Assembly: GCA_022560655.1 (NCBI GenBank) | Contig: JADFSS010000009.1 | Span: 1-49,781, forward strand | Length of the DNA stretch: 49,781 nt | From: Candidatus Neomarinimicrobiota bacterium | Lineage (GTDB): Bacteria > Fidelibacterota > Marinisomatia > SCGC-AAA003-L08 > TS1B11 | Reading direction: 5' to 3' | Shown: positions 1-11,778 of the stretch, piece by piece | Numbering within the stretch: the stretch's first letter is position 1 | Layout of the letters: every line of letters begins with the position of its first letter | Made by a program: the position numbers and the translations under genes | Notes under the pieces: model-generated | The model's input: only the letters and a program-made list of their open reading frames with translations | Told to the model about the DNA's origin: nothing | Databases searched by the model: none

Positions 1-2
1 GC

Positions 3-638
3 TTCATGGATCAACTGGGCTATCCGTACCTCCGGGGCAGGGTCTTTGATACGATTGAAGAGGACCGGGGTCAATATCAGGAAGCGGTGGACCTGTTCTG
101 GGCTTCAGGCGCGGCCTTTGCCATTCGCAAGGATGTGCTGGCCGAGACCGGTCTGCTGGACGAGGACTTTCGCTTGCACATGGAGGAAATCGACCTGTGC
201 TGGCGCCTGCACTTGAGGGGCTATCGGGTGCGGGCCTGTCCAGAGGCCGTCATTTACCACTATGGTGGCGGCACCCTGGGCCGCGGACAGTCTCGAAAAC
301 ACTACTACAACCACCGTAATGGAGTGTTCATGCTCCTGAAAAACTACTCCGCTTTACGGTTGCTCTGGGTCGCGCCGGCCAGGGCGCTACTGGACCTGGT
401 CCTGGTGGTCAAATCGCTGCTCACCCTGGACTTTGCGCGTGCAGCGGCGGTTGTGGCGGCCTACGCCTGGCTGCTACGCCATCCGCTGCTGATCTGGCGC
501 AAGCGCCAACAGGTGCAGCGCCTTCGGCAGCTATCCGACCGGGCACTAGCCCCGCTCCTTCAGCCGGTGAGCATTGTGTGGGCCTACTACCTGCGGGGCA
601 AGAAGACGTATGCAGCTATCTCGGGCAAGGGAGGTTAA
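3..638 (+). CDS. Family 2 glycosyltransferase, C-terminal fragment (5' end outside window)
   Basis: The reading frame is open to the left edge, so the gene starts before the window; the ATG at 6 is probably internal. What remains is about 210 residues. The part near residues 30-85 (ASGAAFAIRK, then a DEDF and an EEIDLCWRL segment) matches the acceptor-side region of rhamnosyltransferase-like GT2 enzymes, where an acidic pair acts near the catalytic base. It is followed by a hydrophobic, basic C-terminal part with likely membrane-associated helices. These enzymes move a sugar from a nucleotide donor to a lipid-linked or polysaccharide acceptor at the cytoplasmic face. The dTDP-rhamnose gene rmlC follows 90 bases downstream, which suggests rhamnose-containing O-antigen or capsule synthesis; the donor sugar is inference. 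Confidence 0.8.
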   Translation, partial: FMDQLGYPYLRGRVFDTIEEDRGQYQEAVDLFWASGAAFAIRKDVLAETGLLDEDFRLHMEEIDLCWRLHLRGYRVRACPEAVIYHYGGGTLGRGQSRKHYYNHRNGVFMLLKNYSALRLLWVAPARALLDLVLVVKSLLTLDFARAAAVVAAYAWLLRHPLLIWRKRQQVQRLRQLSDRALAPLLQPVSIVWAYYLRGKKTYAAISGKGG

Positions 639-728
639 CTTGCCGCACAGCGCTCCACGATTTCGTCATGGGAAACTACCATCGGTCAGCTCCAAGCCTG
701 ACGGTCGCCCTGGCCGGGGGGTACGGGA

Positions 729-1292
729 TTGAAGGCTGAGACGACTCACTTGGGAGGAGTCTACGTTCTTACCCCCGACGTACATCGGGACGGGCGCGGA
801 TTTTTCATGGAGTCATTCCGGCAGGACGTATTTGCCCGTGAAGTCGGCCTGAAACTGAATTTCATGCAGGACAATCATTCCAGGTCGGCGAAAGGGGTCC
901 TGCGTGGCCTGCACTTCCAGTGGGAGCCGCCCATGGGGAAGTTGATGCGGGTAACCGTGGGCCGGGCTTTTGTCGTTGCCGTGGACATTCGCAAGGGTTC
1001 AGCCACCCTGGGTCACTGGTTCGGCCTGGAAATCGATGCCGAGACTCACATTCAGATATGGGCACCCGCCGGATTTGCCCGGGGGTTTTGCGCGCTAACC
1101 GATGTGGCCGAAGTGCAGTACAAGTGCACGGGCATTTACAATCCAGCTGCCGAATCAGGCATCAGGTGGGACGACCCCGACGTGGCCATTGACTGGCCTA
1201 TCAGCCATCCTATCCTGTCCGACAAAGACCGCAATGCGCAGACGCTGGCAGACTGGCTAACTCGGCCAGAGGCGGAAAACTTCACGATCTAG
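729..1292 (+). CDS. rmlC: dTDP-4-dehydrorhamnose 3,5-epimerase
   Basis: RmlC epimerises C3 and C5 of dTDP-4-keto-6-deoxyglucose, the third step to dTDP-L-rhamnose. The 187-residue length is typical. Visible family motifs are the DGRGFF segment (residues 21-26), QDNHS (47-51), and RGLHFQ (59-64), whose His62 is the expected catalytic base, followed by a conserved Lys71. The start is TTG; no in-frame ATG fits the family N-terminus, and a G-rich stretch lies just upstream. It follows a glycosyltransferase on the same strand, consistent with a polysaccharide cluster. The other rml genes (A, B, D) are not in the window. Confidence 0.93.
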   Translation: MKAETTHLGGVYVLTPDVHRDGRGFFMESFRQDVFAREVGLKLNFMQDNHSRSAKGVLRGLHFQWEPPMGKLMRVTVGRAFVVAVDIRKGSATLGHWFGLEIDAETHIQIWAPAGFARGFCALTDVAEVQYKCTGIYNPAAESGIRWDDPDVAIDWPISHPILSDKDRNAQTLADWLTRPEAENFTI

Positions 1293-1350
1293 CTCCACGG
1301 GTGAATCAGGCAGCAGCACAAACGAACTGCCCTCGGGACCCATTGGGTAC

Positions 1351-1378
1351 TTGACACGTGGTGCCTAGTGGGTAACTT
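1351..1378 (+). promoter_or_regulatory. Candidate sigma70-type promoter upstream of gdhA
   Basis: A perfect -35 hexamer TTGACA (1351-1356) is followed after 16 bases by TAACTT (1373-1378), which matches only half of the -10 consensus. It lies in the 195-base gap between rmlC and glutamate dehydrogenase and would give a leader of roughly 100 bases. The weak -10 keeps this tentative. Confidence 0.3.
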
Positions 1379-1487
1379 CAGGCGCTGAATATTGCATGTA
1401 TTTGAGCCGCTGTAGCTCGCCACCGAACACCCTTTCGAACCCACACAGCGCTAACCCTTTTACCCTTTCACTGCCGGGAATCCAATT

Positions 1488-2738
1488 ATGAACCAGACCA
1501 ATCCGTTCGCCATCGCTCAACAGCAGTTTGATGAAGCCGCCGAACTGCTGGGACTAAGCGCCCCCATGCGGGAGTTTCTGCGCTGGCCGCAAAGAGAGTT
1601 CAAGGTCACCCTGCCGGTCAAGATGGATGACGGCACCGTGCGTATATTTCACGGCTACCGGGTGCAATACAACTCCGCCCTGGGCCCCACCAAGGGGGGC
1701 CTGCGTTGGCATCCCGACGAGACGATCGACACCGTGCGGGCCCTCGCAGCCTGGATGACCTGGAAGACGGCTGTGGTTAGGATACCTCTCGGCGGCGCCA
1801 AGGGTGGCGTCACCTGCAATCCCAAGGAATTATCAGACCGGGAAAAAGAGAACCTGGCACGGGCGTACATGGGTGCCGTGGCCCATATTTTGGGTGTTAC
1901 CAAAGATGTGCCTGCCCCAGATGTCTACACGACTCCCCAGATCATGGGCTGGATGATGGACGAGTACGAGAAGATTGTGCGGGAGAGCCACCCCGGCGTG
2001 ATTACTGGCAAACCCATTCCTCTGGGGGGATCACAGGGCCGCCGCGATGCCACCGCCAGAGGCGGCATCTACACCGTGAGGGAGGCTGCTCAGCTGCTGG
2101 ACATCAACCTCACAGGCGGCACCATGGCCATCAACGGCTTTGGCAACGCCGGCCAGTATGCGGCCCTGCTGGGCGAGGAACTTCTGGGGCTGACCCTGGT
2201 GGCGGCCAGCGATTCGCGCGGCGGCATCTACAACAAGAATGGTCTAGCTGCCGGCGATGTGGTTAACTACAAGCAGGAACATGGATCGCTGGAGGGGTAT
2301 CCCGAGGCGCAACCTATGAGCAATGATGATCTGCTGGAGCAGGATGTGACCGTGCTGTTTCCCAGTGCGCTGGAGGGGATCATCACTGCTGAGAATGCCA
2401 GCCACATCAAGGCCAGAATCGTCTGCGAACTGGCCAACGGGCCCACCACCCCGGAGGCAGATTTAATTCTGCAGCAGAACAACGTGTTTGTCATTCCTGA
2501 CTTTCTGGCCAATGCCGGCGGCGTCACTGTTTCTTACTTCGAGCAGGTTCAGAACAGCTACAATTTCTATTGGGAGCTGGCTGATGTGCACCAGCGCCTG
2601 GACGCGAGGATGACCCGCGCCTTTCACGAGGTCTACAGCCAGTATACTTCCCGAAAAGACATCCACATGCGCCAGGCGGCCTACATGATTGCCATCGCCC
2701 GGGTTGCAGAGGCCTGCCACCTCCGGGGCTGGGTTTAG
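1488..2738 (+). CDS. gdhA: Glutamate dehydrogenase (Glu/Leu/Phe/Val dehydrogenase family)
   Basis: Catalyses reversible oxidative deamination of glutamate to 2-oxoglutarate and ammonia with NAD(P). At 416 residues it matches the shorter hexameric type common in archaea and many bacteria. The substrate-binding segment [11 protein letters not shown] (residues 66-76) carries Lys69. Lys93 and the catalytic Lys105 (LGGAKGG) follow, and Asp145 lies in VPAPDVYT. The Rossmann fold begins at GFGNAG near residue 216. The ATG at 1488 gives a normal N-terminus. It is the first gene after a 195-base gap, upstream of a PEP/pyruvate-binding protein and carB, so nitrogen assimilation and carbon metabolism are clustered. 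Cofactor preference cannot be set from sequence alone. Confidence 0.95.
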   Translation: MNQTNPFAIAQQQFDEAAELLGLSAPMREFLRWPQREFKVTLPVKMDDGTVRIFHGYRVQYNSALGPTKGGLRWHPDETIDTVRALAAWMTWKTAVVRIPLGGAKGGVTCNPKELSDREKENLARAYMGAVAHILGVTKDVPAPDVYTTPQIMGWMMDEYEKIVRESHPGVITGKPIPLGGSQGRRDATARGGIYTVREAAQLLDINLTGGTMAINGFGNAGQYAALLGEELLGLTLVAASDSRGGIYNKNGLAAGDVVNYKQEHGSLEGYPEAQPMSNDDLLEQDVTVLFPSALEGIITAENASHIKARIVCELANGPTTPEADLILQQNNVFVIPDFLANAGGVTVSYFEQVQNSYNFYWELADVHQRLDARMTRAFHEVYSQYTSRKDIHMRQAAYMIAIARVAEACHLRGWV

Positions 2739-2864
2739 ATCGTCCGGGTTGCTGCAACCTGCCAGCTGCTGGTAAAAGAATCGACGCCGCTAGTGCGGAC
2801 TGTTATTTAGGCCATAGCCGACCTTAACTTCTCGGGCGATACGCCTCCTGGTGAGGTTAAATCG

Positions 2865-5186
2865 GTGACCAAGGCCAAGACAGCAGCACCCCGCAAACCC
2901 CGACCCTCCTACCGTAAGATGCAGGATAAGATTCGCGCATATCCTCATTTGGAGGAGCGGATCTACCTGCAGCTGCTCGTGAGTCTTCACGAGAGACAGT
3001 ACGTTTCCATCGACAACATTTACGAACAGGCCCGCAAGGAGGCCAAGACCTTCACTTACGACCAGGAGACGGGTAATCCCAACGTCGGTCCCGAGCATTG
3101 GTCATCCAACGAGCGACGGCTGATCCGGCGACTCACGCTGCAGGCCGCCACCGAGCACCTTTCCGGGCGCGAGATTGACGAATTGATATTTTCGGTGGTC
3201 AAGCGGGATTACATCTATGCCCTGGAGAACATCGCCAACCTGTCGGATGTCTCCTTTGGCGTCCTGGCAGACAAGGTCCGTGAATTTTGCGCCATACCGC
3301 TCATGAATCCTCTGCCCAAGGAAGAGGTGATCGGCCTGCGGGTGTCTCTGCTGCGCAATTTTATCAGCAACCATCTGGATTACATCCGGATCGCCAAACA
3401 CTACCTCACCATTCGCGACATGGAGCCGCTGGTTGATCATACCCTGGGATCGACGGCAGGGCGTGGGCTTATTGGCGGCAAGGCGGCAGGGATGCTCCTG
3501 GGGCACAAGGTGATCCAGGCCCGGCTCGGCTCAAAATATGGGGATATGATTCGAATTCCGGAGTCGTACTTCCTGCGTACAGATGCGTTCGAGGACTTTC
3601 TCACGCTCAATGGCTTGACCAAATATCAACACCAGAAATACAAGACGACCGAGGAGATCAGAAACGAATTCCCCGTTGTGCAAGAGGTCTTCCGCAATGG
3701 CCAGTTCCCAGCTTACGTCGTTACGCAGTGCCGCGCCCTGCTGAAGCGCGTGGGCAAGCACCCCCTCATTGTGCGCTCCAGCAGTCTCTTGGAAGACAAC
3801 TTCAAGGCGGCCTTCTCCGGCAAGTACCAGAGCATTTTTCTCGGCAACCAAGGTACTCTCGATCAGCGCCTTTCTTCCCTGCTGGCCGCCATCGGCGAGG
3901 TCTATGCCAGTGGGCTGGCACCAGACCCTATCACCTACCGGCAGGAGCGCGACCTGCTGGATTACGATGAGAAAATCGGGCTTCTGATCCAAAAAGTGGT
4001 GGGCTTCAAATATGGACACTTCTTCCTGCCGGCATACTCCGGAGTGGCCCTATCGCGCAATGACTATACGTGGAATCCGAAAATCCGTGAAAAAGCTGGT
4101 TTGCTCCGCCTGGTCGTCGGGCTCGGCACCCGAGCCGTCGACAGGGTAGGCGATGACTACCCTCGGCTGATCGCACTCTCTGCGCCGACTTTGCGACCAG
4201 AGTCAACCCTTGCGGAGCAAAAGAAATATTCGCAGACCCTGGTGGACGTCATTAACCTCGCTACCAATAGCTACGAAATCATCACGCTGAAAAAACTCTG
4301 GCAATCAGACCAACGGCTAAGGCAGTATGAAAACATGTTTTCTTTGGAGGAGGACGATTACCTCCAAGCCCCAATCACCGAAGTATCACCGAGGCACTAT
4401 CCAAGAGGGGTCGTCACTTTCGAAAATCTGGTGAAAAACTCCCCCGTGCCGCGAATGTTTAGCGAAATACTGCGAGTGCTGGAAGAGGCTTATGAATCCC
4501 CCATGGACATTGAATTCTCCCATGATGGCGATTACCTCTATCTCTTGCAGGCGCGTCCCCTGGTCCGGCGGACGGAGGAGAGGGCGGTGGCCATTCCAAA
4601 AAACATTCCCTCCCAGGACCGTCTCTTCAGTACGCGGCGGCATGTGCGTAATGGGCGTGTCGACCGGCTCGACTACATCATCTATTGCGATCCCCGGGCA
4701 TACTACCAACTGACGGACAATCATACCCGTCGCAGACTTGCGCGCCTGGTAGGCAAAATCAACCAAAAGCTGGCCGATTCTCGGTTTATCCTGATGGGAC
4801 CCGGTCGCTGGGGCAGTAACAACATCAGTCTGGGCATCCCCGTGCAGTATAGCGAAATCAACAACACCAAGGCGCTCATCGAGATTGCCTATCGCGATGG
4901 TGACTATACGCCGGAAGTCTCCTTCGGAACCCACTTCTTCCTTGATCTGGTCGAGAAGGGTATCCACTATCTGCCCCTTTACCCGGATGATGACGACAAC
5001 ACCTTTCAGGACAAGTTTTTCAGTGAGAGCCCCAATTCCCTGGGCTCGCTATTCCCCGACGCAACTGAACTGGCGCCCTATATCAAAGTGATTGACGCCG
5101 CGCTGGTCGGGGGTGGGCGCGAACTACGCCTGAGAATGAACAAACGCAAAAAAATTGCGTTGGCCTACTTTGACGGCGACGCCTAG
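2865..5186 (+). CDS. PEP/pyruvate-binding (PPDK N-terminal) domain protein without phosphohistidine domain
   Basis: The central third (about residues 190-560) is the ATP-grasp-like nucleotide/pyruvate-binding domain of PEP synthase and pyruvate phosphate dikinase: IGGKAAGM, then LIVRSSSLLED and FSGKYQS, and finally YLLQARP. Ahead of it is a roughly 190-residue, mostly helical, charged region. Behind it is a 200-residue C-terminal region with GPGRWGSNN and FGTHFFLDLVEKG. I see neither the swivelling phosphohistidine domain nor the TIM-barrel PEP-binding domain, so PEP synthase activity is doubtful. The start is GTG, chosen because GAGG lies 8 bases upstream. Similar uncharacterised proteins occur in several phyla. 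Substrate and role are unknown to me. Confidence 0.85.
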   Translation: MTKAKTAAPRKPRPSYRKMQDKIRAYPHLEERIYLQLLVSLHERQYVSIDNIYEQARKEAKTFTYDQETGNPNVGPEHWSSNERRLIRRLTLQAATEHLSGREIDELIFSVVKRDYIYALENIANLSDVSFGVLADKVREFCAIPLMNPLPKEEVIGLRVSLLRNFISNHLDYIRIAKHYLTIRDMEPLVDHTLGSTAGRGLIGGKAAGMLLGHKVIQARLGSKYGDMIRIPESYFLRTDAFEDFLTLNGLTKYQHQKYKTTEEIRNEFPVVQEVFRNGQFPAYVVTQCRALLKRVGKHPLIVRSSSLLEDNFKAAFSGKYQSIFLGNQGTLDQRLSSLLAAIGEVYASGLAPDPITYRQERDLLDYDEKIGLLIQKVVGFKYGHFFLPAYSGVALSRNDYTWNPKIREKAGLLRLVVGLGTRAVDRVGDDYPRLIALSAPTLRPESTLAEQKKYSQTLVDVINLATNSYEIITLKKLWQSDQRLRQYENMFSLEEDDYLQAPITEVSPRHYPRGVVTFENLVKNSPVPRMFSEILRVLEEAYESPMDIEFSHDGDYLYLLQARPLVRRTEERAVAIPKNIPSQDRLFSTRRHVRNGRVDRLDYIIYCDPRAYYQLTDNHTRRRLARLVGKINQKLADSRFILMGPGRWGSNNISLGIPVQYSEINNTKALIEIAYRDGDYTPEVSFGTHFFLDLVEKGIHYLPLYPDDDDNTFQDKFFSESPNSLGSLFPDATELAPYIKVIDAALVGGGRELRLRMNKRKKIALAYFDGDA

Positions 5187-5263
5187 CACTGCCTGGCCAC
5201 CGGCTCCATCCGTTCCCGCCATAACTGTTTCCTTTTTTCCCCAAAGCCGGGGGCGTTGCCGCT

Positions 5264-8557
<3,294 letters not shown>

Positions 8558-8596
8558 TCGCCAGTTTGGGGCCGGTGCGCCGTTCTTCGAGTAAGA

Positions 8597-9688
8597 TCAG
8601 GATGAGGCTGAGATATTGGGGGGTGATTCCCCGAAATAGACCGTGGTGCTGGGGAAGGCAAATGCCAGTCCGAGGGAATCTACCAGGGCCATGATCTGTA
8701 GGTTGAGCGCTTCCCGAACCTTCAAATGTTCCTGATAATCGGTGGTCTTGGTAAAGTAGTTCACCAGGATGTCCAGCGATGAGGGGCCAAAATTAATGAA
8801 GTGCGCATACTGCCCTTCCGACTCTATCTGGCCATTGCCCCCCAGAAGCGACCGTATTCCTACCAACAGCTCTCGAATCTTGTCAGGCGGGCTGTCGTAT
8901 TGCACACCCACCGTCATGCGTACGCGCCGCCCAGGCTGAGCAGACCAGTTTTCGATGGTCTCCGAAGCCAGCAGCTTGTTCGGAATGGCCACCAGGCTCT
9001 TATCGAAGGTCCGGATGCGGGTAGACCGGAACCCGATCGCCTCCACCGTACCCGCAACAGTTCCGATCTGAACACGGTCGCCCACCACCATGGGACGGTC
9101 GGTGAGAACGACCAGCGAACCGAACAGGTTGGCTAGGGTATCCTGACCCGCCAAAGCAATAGCCAGACCGCCAATCCCCAGCCCGGCCACCAGGCTGGAG
9201 ACGGAAAAGCCCAGGTTCTGGATGATAATCAGTCCGCCCAGCAGCACGATGCTCACCCTTAAGGCCTTTCGAATAAGGGGAGCAAACTGGGTTGCCAAAG
9301 TCTCATCCCGGCGTGCCAGTGCCGTCCGCGCCCACTGGGTGGACAGATCCGATACGCGATAGAGCCCCCAGACTGCGATCAATGCCGTAGCTCCCTTGAA
9401 GATCGGCAGCAGCGCGCCGCCTGCATCGGCAGAAAGGATGAATGTGCTGAGCGCAAAATAGACCCCCCAAACCAGCAGGAAAGCCGCCAGCGGACGCCGA
9501 ATAGCGTCAAGGAACAGCTCGTCATACTGGGTGCTGGTGCGGCTGGCCAATCCGTGAAGCACCCGAAAAAGATAGCGATCAACAAACACCCGCACGACCA
9601 GGGTAGCCAAAATGACCAGGAAGGCCAGCAGGTAACGCATCAGCGGGATGCCGAGGATATCTTGTTGCAGAGTGTCAATCAAGGGCAT
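8597..9688 (-). CDS. MscS-family mechanosensitive ion channel
   Basis: Predicted inner-membrane channel of the MscS type, which opens under membrane tension to release solutes. Several hydrophobic helices fill the first half. They are followed by the pore-helix and beta-domain signature: GLGIGGLAIALAGQDTLANL, VLTDRPMVVGDRV and GTVEAIGFRSTRIRTFD. The frame is open further upstream to a TTG at 9796. I prefer the ATG at 9688 because GGTG precedes it by 5 bases and the protein then begins just before the first helix; the longer form cannot be excluded. It is convergent with carB and divergent from a TetR regulator. Confidence 0.9.
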   Translation of the reverse strand: MPLIDTLQQDILGIPLMRYLLAFLVILATLVVRVFVDRYLFRVLHGLASRTSTQYDELFLDAIRRPLAAFLLVWGVYFALSTFILSADAGGALLPIFKGATALIAVWGLYRVSDLSTQWARTALARRDETLATQFAPLIRKALRVSIVLLGGLIIIQNLGFSVSSLVAGLGIGGLAIALAGQDTLANLFGSLVVLTDRPMVVGDRVQIGTVAGTVEAIGFRSTRIRTFDKSLVAIPNKLLASETIENWSAQPGRRVRMTVGVQYDSPPDKIRELLVGIRSLLGGNGQIESEGQYAHFINFGPSSLDILVNYFTKTTDYQEHLKVREALNLQIMALVDSLGLAFAFPSTTVYFGESPPNISASS

Positions 9689-9810
9689 GCGTGCACCAAA
9701 TGTAAGCAGGCTTGCAGTCCCTTGGCGAAGGTATTGCAAAAGACGGTCAGGGCGATAGGCGCCCATAGAGCGGTTGGGGGTGGGCGACTGCTGCAAAGGG
9801 ATATTGCTTT

Positions 9811-9832
9811 ATTGACCGTACGTACAGTATAT
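9811..9832. promoter_or_regulatory. Candidate TetR operator in the mscS/tetR divergent region
   Basis: An imperfect 22-base palindrome is centred between 9821 and 9822. Its core GTACGTAC (9818-9825) is perfect, and 8 of 11 positions pair across the whole site. It lies about 35 bases upstream of the tetR start, where TetR proteins commonly bind to repress themselves and the neighbouring gene. A TTGACC hexamer (9812-9817) overlaps it and could be a -35 element. Binding is inferred from position and symmetry only. Confidence 0.5.
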
Positions 9833-9866
9833 TTACACCTAGTCATCCACAATCCCGCTCGCTCCC

Positions 9867-10514
9867 ATGACAGTCATCCCCGACAACGCTCAGCGCCCCG
9901 CAACCCAGGAGACCCGCAACCGCATCTTCGCCGCCGCTGAAAATGAATTCGCCGCCCACGGTTTCAGCGGCGCTACCATGCGGCAAATCGCCGCCGCCGC
10001 CAACGTCAACAAGTTCATGCTCTACTACCATTTCACGAGCAAGGAGGCCTTGTACCTCAGGGTGCTGGAAAGTACTTTTCAGCCCATATTCCGCCAGCTG
10101 GCAAAAATTGTCTTCCGCAGAGATGCTTTGGACAAGACCATTGGCGACATATTCGACATGTTTGCGACTCTGTTCGCCATCAGTGACGGGCACTTGCGGC
10201 CGTTCCTGGCGCAAGAGATTGCCATCGGTGCTCCATATCTGGGGCCGATGTTCGCAGCAATTGTCCCCGACATGCGGACTCAATGGCGTCTGAAAATTCA
10301 ATCCTATATGGGCACAGGCCGCCTTTCTGAACGCCGGCTGGAGCAGTTCGTTTACAGCATCTTGACGTCTCTCATCGCCCCCTTCCTTATGCAGCCCGTC
10401 CTGGATTCGGTCATAGCCAATGGTGGTCAAGGTCCTGTCAGTCGGGAGCACAGGGAGCACGCCGTCGACTATATTTTGGGCGGACTGCGCCTTAATGTCC
10501 TAGCTGGTGACTAG
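9867..10514 (+). CDS. TetR/AcrR-family transcriptional regulator
   Basis: A 215-residue protein with an N-terminal helix-turn-helix (about residues 14-62: TRNRIFAAAENEFAAHGF, then TMRQIAAAANV and LYYHFTSKEALY), the classical TetR_N signature. The C-terminal ligand-binding region is helical and not assignable to a known ligand. A palindrome 35 bases upstream is a likely autoregulatory operator. The broken RND transporter starts 30 bases downstream on the same strand, so the regulator probably once controlled an efflux operon; it may also act on the divergent mscS. The gene itself appears intact. Confidence 0.93.
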   Translation: MTVIPDNAQRPATQETRNRIFAAAENEFAAHGFSGATMRQIAAAANVNKFMLYYHFTSKEALYLRVLESTFQPIFRQLAKIVFRRDALDKTIGDIFDMFATLFAISDGHLRPFLAQEIAIGAPYLGPMFAAIVPDMRTQWRLKIQSYMGTGRLSERRLEQFVYSILTSLIAPFLMQPVLDSVIANGGQGPVSREHREHAVDYILGGLRLNVLAGD

Positions 10515-10544
10515 CCGGGAGCACGGCCAGTACATGGGAGCACG

Positions 10545-11671
10545 ATGAAACACCTGCTGATCCAATGGACAAGTAACCGTCCCTGGCAGGCCGTCGCGTT
10601 GGCTCTGGTCCTCAGCCTCGTCATGGCTTCAGGCGTGCGGTACATCCACATCGAAGACGACATCATGAGAATGCTCCCGTCCGATTTGCCCTCGCGGGTG
10701 ATCTGGGACGAAATTTAGGCCTCATTCGGATCCACCGAACCCCTGCTGGTGACCCTTGGGCAGGAGAGCACATCCATTTATAATTAAGGAATCTCTGGCG
10801 GCGGTCTGGGACCTCACCAGGGCCCTGGAGCAGTTGGAAATTGTCGATGAAGTCCAAAGCCTGGCCACCATGAAAAGGCTCGAAAGCGTGGACGGGTTCC
10901 TGGAGGTGGCCAATCTTATGCCGGCACGGGAGCTGACTCCCGAAGAACTCGCCGGCGTCAAGCGATATGTCGAGGAGAACCCTAATATCAGCGGCATGTT
11001 GGTCTCCCCGTCCGGGGATTTTACGATGCTGGCGGTTGTTCCCACCACGAGCACAACGGATGCCGAGCTGGCGCAGCGCGTCCTGGAGACAAATGCCGCT
11101 CTGGAATACGGAATCGGCAGCTACGTCAGCGGCATGCCCTACATACGGGGCGTTCTCGCGGAAGTCGTGCGAAGCGATGTCCTCAGCCTCATGCGCATCG
11201 GCCTGCTGGTTCTCGTCCTGATACTCCTGATCAACCTGCGTAGCCCGGCGGCGCTGCTCATGGTGCTCGCGGTCATCGTGCTATCCACACTGGCCATGAT
11301 GGGCTTCTTTGGCTGGCTTTTTAACCTCACCGGTAACGAGTGGTTCAACTTCACCATGCTCAACACCACCATGCCGGTGATTCTGCTCACCATCGCGACC
11401 GCCGACGGCGTGCATATCATGACGCGCTTCTTCAGAGAGGTGCGCGTGCGACAGGACGCAAAATCTGCCGTTAGGGTGGGCCACCATGGATGTGCTCAGG
11501 CTGCCGGTATTCCTTACCTCCATCACGACGATGGCCGGCTTTATGGCGCTGGAAGCTGCGGTGGACTTGGAGCTGGGGGTTACCTATCTGGGTGGCGGTG
11601 AAGAGAGCCGCCTAAGCGCCATCGGCGACGCGTTCAGCCACGTCCATCTTGGGCTGAAGTACAGCTTCTAG
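10545..11671 (+). pseudogene. Decayed RND-superfamily (MMPL) transporter fused to the tail of an outer-membrane protein gene
   Basis: Starts with a good ribosome site (GGGAG) and ATG at 10545, encoding a typical transporter N-terminus with one membrane helix. A TAG at 10716-10718 interrupts at codon 58, in the middle of the conserved sequence (DEI, stop, ASFGSTEP). A frameshift follows around 10780-10795, after which coding resumes (AAVWDLTRALE) through the periplasmic domain and membrane helices (RIGLLVLVLILLINL; ATADGVHIMTRFF). A second frameshift lies near 11471-11485. The transporter then stops matching after FLTSITTMAGFMAL, at about 11550, and runs into a tail ending HLGLKYSF, which looks like the last strand of a beta-barrel outer-membrane protein. 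At least four lesions make function impossible. Confidence 0.85.
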
Positions 11672-11696
11672 CTCCCGGTCACCCCTGCGTCGAGCT

Positions 11697-11716
11697 ATTT
11701 GCGCCCGGCCGCAAAT
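11697..11716 (+). terminator. Possible hairpin after the RND/outer-membrane pseudogene
   Basis: A perfect 7-base inverted repeat (ATTTGCG / CGCAAAT) with a 6-base loop lies 25 bases after the pseudogene stop, in the convergent gap with the repressor gene. There is no T-tract, so termination is only suggested. Confidence 0.35.
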
Positions 11717-11759
11717 GTCGGCTGGGATCAGGGGCTACCGATGTGCGGTCGTGGTAGGC

Positions 11760-11778
11760 CGGACCCGGGGTGGGTCCG
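11760..11778 (-). terminator. Hairpin immediately after the repressor stop codon
   Basis: A perfect 7-base stem (CGGACCC / GGGTCCG) with a 5-base loop lies directly after the stop codon of the minus-strand repressor gene. GC-rich and well placed for a terminator, but without a T-run. Confidence 0.4.

Noticed and set aside
1420-1450. tRNA-like TTCGAACC string before gdhA
   Set aside because: The surrounding sequence does not fold into acceptor, D and anticodon stems.
9843-10460. 205-codon minus-strand open frame
   Set aside because: Antisense to the TetR gene; no family features.
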